From: Flavobacteriaceae bacterium
Lineage (GTDB): Bacteria; Bacteroidota; Bacteroidia; Flavobacteriales; Flavobacteriaceae
Direction of reading: 5' to 3'
DNA: 6,675 bases
NCBI GenBank assembly: GCA_947377425.1
Contig: CANCFZ010000133.1
Location: 1-6,675 of the forward strand
Below, piece after piece: positions 5,890-6,675 of the stretch (position 1 is the stretch's first letter; each line of letters starts with the position of its first letter). The notes under the pieces are model-generated. The model saw only the letters and a list, made by a program, of their open reading frames with translations. It did not search any database and was not told the DNA's origin. The position numbers were made by a program, and so were the translations under genes.

Positions 5890-6675
5890 GTGAGAATTTT
5901 ATTAGTAGGTGAATTTAGTCGGTTGCACAATTCTTTGAAAGAAGGATTAGTATCGCTCGGACATGAAGTTGTAATCATTGCCAATGGTGATGGTTTCAAG
6001 AATTATCCTGCCGATTTATCAACTAAACCAACATGGTGCGAAACCAAGTTAGGAAACATTCCACGGCAAATTATTTATAGACTAACTAAGTTTGATATTG
6101 CTCGAATTGAATTTGGAATTCGATTTTATTTTCATCTAAAAACTTTAAAAGAATTTGATGTAGTGCAATTGATAAATGAAGCTCCAATACAAACAATTCC
6201 AACCTTGGAACGATTTCTTTTAAAGAAATTATTCAAACAAAATAAAAAAACTTTCCTTTTGTGCTGTGGTGTTGACTATATTGTAGCTAACTATTTAATG
6301 AAAAAAAAAGAACGCTATTCTATAATGAATCCATATTTTGAGAATCCAAAATCTAAACCCGAAATCAGTTATATTTTAGAATTTCTTACTCCAAATCTTA
6401 AAAAAACACACGAATTGATTTATCAAAATATCCAAGGCGTTATCGCTTCAGATATTGATTACTTGTTGCCTTTACAAAACCATCCACAGTTTTTAGGATT
6501 GATTCCAAACCCGATAAATACTTCTAAAATCAACTATTCTGAAATTGAAATCACCGATAAAGTGATTATTTTTCTTGGGATTAATCGAGGAACGTATTAT
6601 ACCAAAGGGATTTCTTTTTTTGAAAAAGCATTGGAAATTATCAAAGCGAAATATCCATCTAAAATTGAAATTATT
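5890..6675 (+). CDS. Glycosyltransferase, GT4-like, N-terminal 262 residues, GTG start (runs off the right edge)
   Basis: The frame is open from GTG at 5890 to the right edge, giving 262 residues. An in-frame TAA directly precedes the GTG (5887-5889), so no earlier start is possible. The next residues form a proper first strand (RILLVGEFS), which fixes the start. The N-terminal domain runs to about residue 200 and includes LGHEVVIIANG (23-33), FDVVQLINE (89-97) and an unusual LLCCGVDY (123-130). The linker IPNPINTSKI (205-214) leads into the donor domain, whose first strand IIFLGINR carries R233 and the phosphate-binding candidate K239 (YTKG). The E-x7-E region would lie beyond the window, so the catalytic assignment is incomplete. 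It diverges from the minus GT4/ketoisomerase operon and probably belongs to the same glycan locus. A nine-adenine tract at 6301-6309 encodes K138-K140. Confidence 0.8.
   Translation, partial: MRILLVGEFSRLHNSLKEGLVSLGHEVVIIANGDGFKNYPADLSTKPTWCETKLGNIPRQIIYRLTKFDIARIEFGIRFYFHLKTLKEFDVVQLINEAPIQTIPTLERFLLKKLFKQNKKTFLLCCGVDYIVANYLMKKKERYSIMNPYFENPKSKPEISYILEFLTPNLKKTHELIYQNIQGVIASDIDYLLPLQNHPQFLGLIPNPINTSKINYSEIEITDKVIIFLGINRGTYYTKGISFFEKALEIIKAKYPSKIEII

Overview
The window is AT-rich, has no Shine-Dalgarno-like spacers, and carries several hexamers fitting the Bacteroidetes -7 promoter box (TAnnTTTG). Together with the protein styles, this points to a member of the Flavobacteriaceae, most likely Flavobacterium or a close relative. 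That placement is inferred from sequence style, not from a database match. The window is densely coding: seven protein genes, two of them cut by the window edges, and no tRNA, rRNA, CRISPR array or transposase.

Layout. Positions 1-1357 (minus) hold the N-terminal 452 residues of a long, secreted or periplasmic TPR-repeat protein. A 255-bp divergent intergenic region (1358-1612) follows. It holds putative promoters for both flanking genes and an imperfect inverted repeat with arms of about 25 nt, the clearest unexplained structure in the window. Position 1613-2296 (plus) is a stand-alone FtsE-type ABC ATPase with every nucleotide-binding motif intact and no ftsX beside it.

From 2327 to the right edge the window is a glycan-assembly region in alternating strand blocks. 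A GT4-type glycosyltransferase with a TTG start and a GT2 glycosyltransferase run on plus (2327-4376). A two-gene operon runs on minus (5854-4351): a GT4 glycosyltransferase, then an FdtA/QdtA-type dTDP-sugar 3,4-ketoisomerase. A further GT4-like glycosyltransferase with a GTG start runs on plus from 5890 off the edge. The GT2 and ketoisomerase genes converge and overlap by 26 bp. The two rightmost transcription units diverge from a 35-bp gap with apparently interlocked promoters.

How the genes work together (inference). The four glycosyltransferases plus a nucleotide-sugar ketoisomerase fit assembly of a surface polysaccharide (O-antigen, capsule or protein O-glycan) containing a 3-amino-3,6-dideoxyhexose such as Fuc3NAc or Qui3NAc. 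The partner enzymes (RmlA, RmlB, an FdtB-like aminotransferase, an acyltransferase) and any flippase or polymerase are not in view. The left part (TPR protein and ftsE) looks like envelope or cell-division housekeeping into which, or next to which, the glycan genes were placed. I see no clearly novel system. The best leads are the inverted repeat at 1452-1581, the interlocked promoters at 5863-5881, and the ketoisomerase separated from its pathway.
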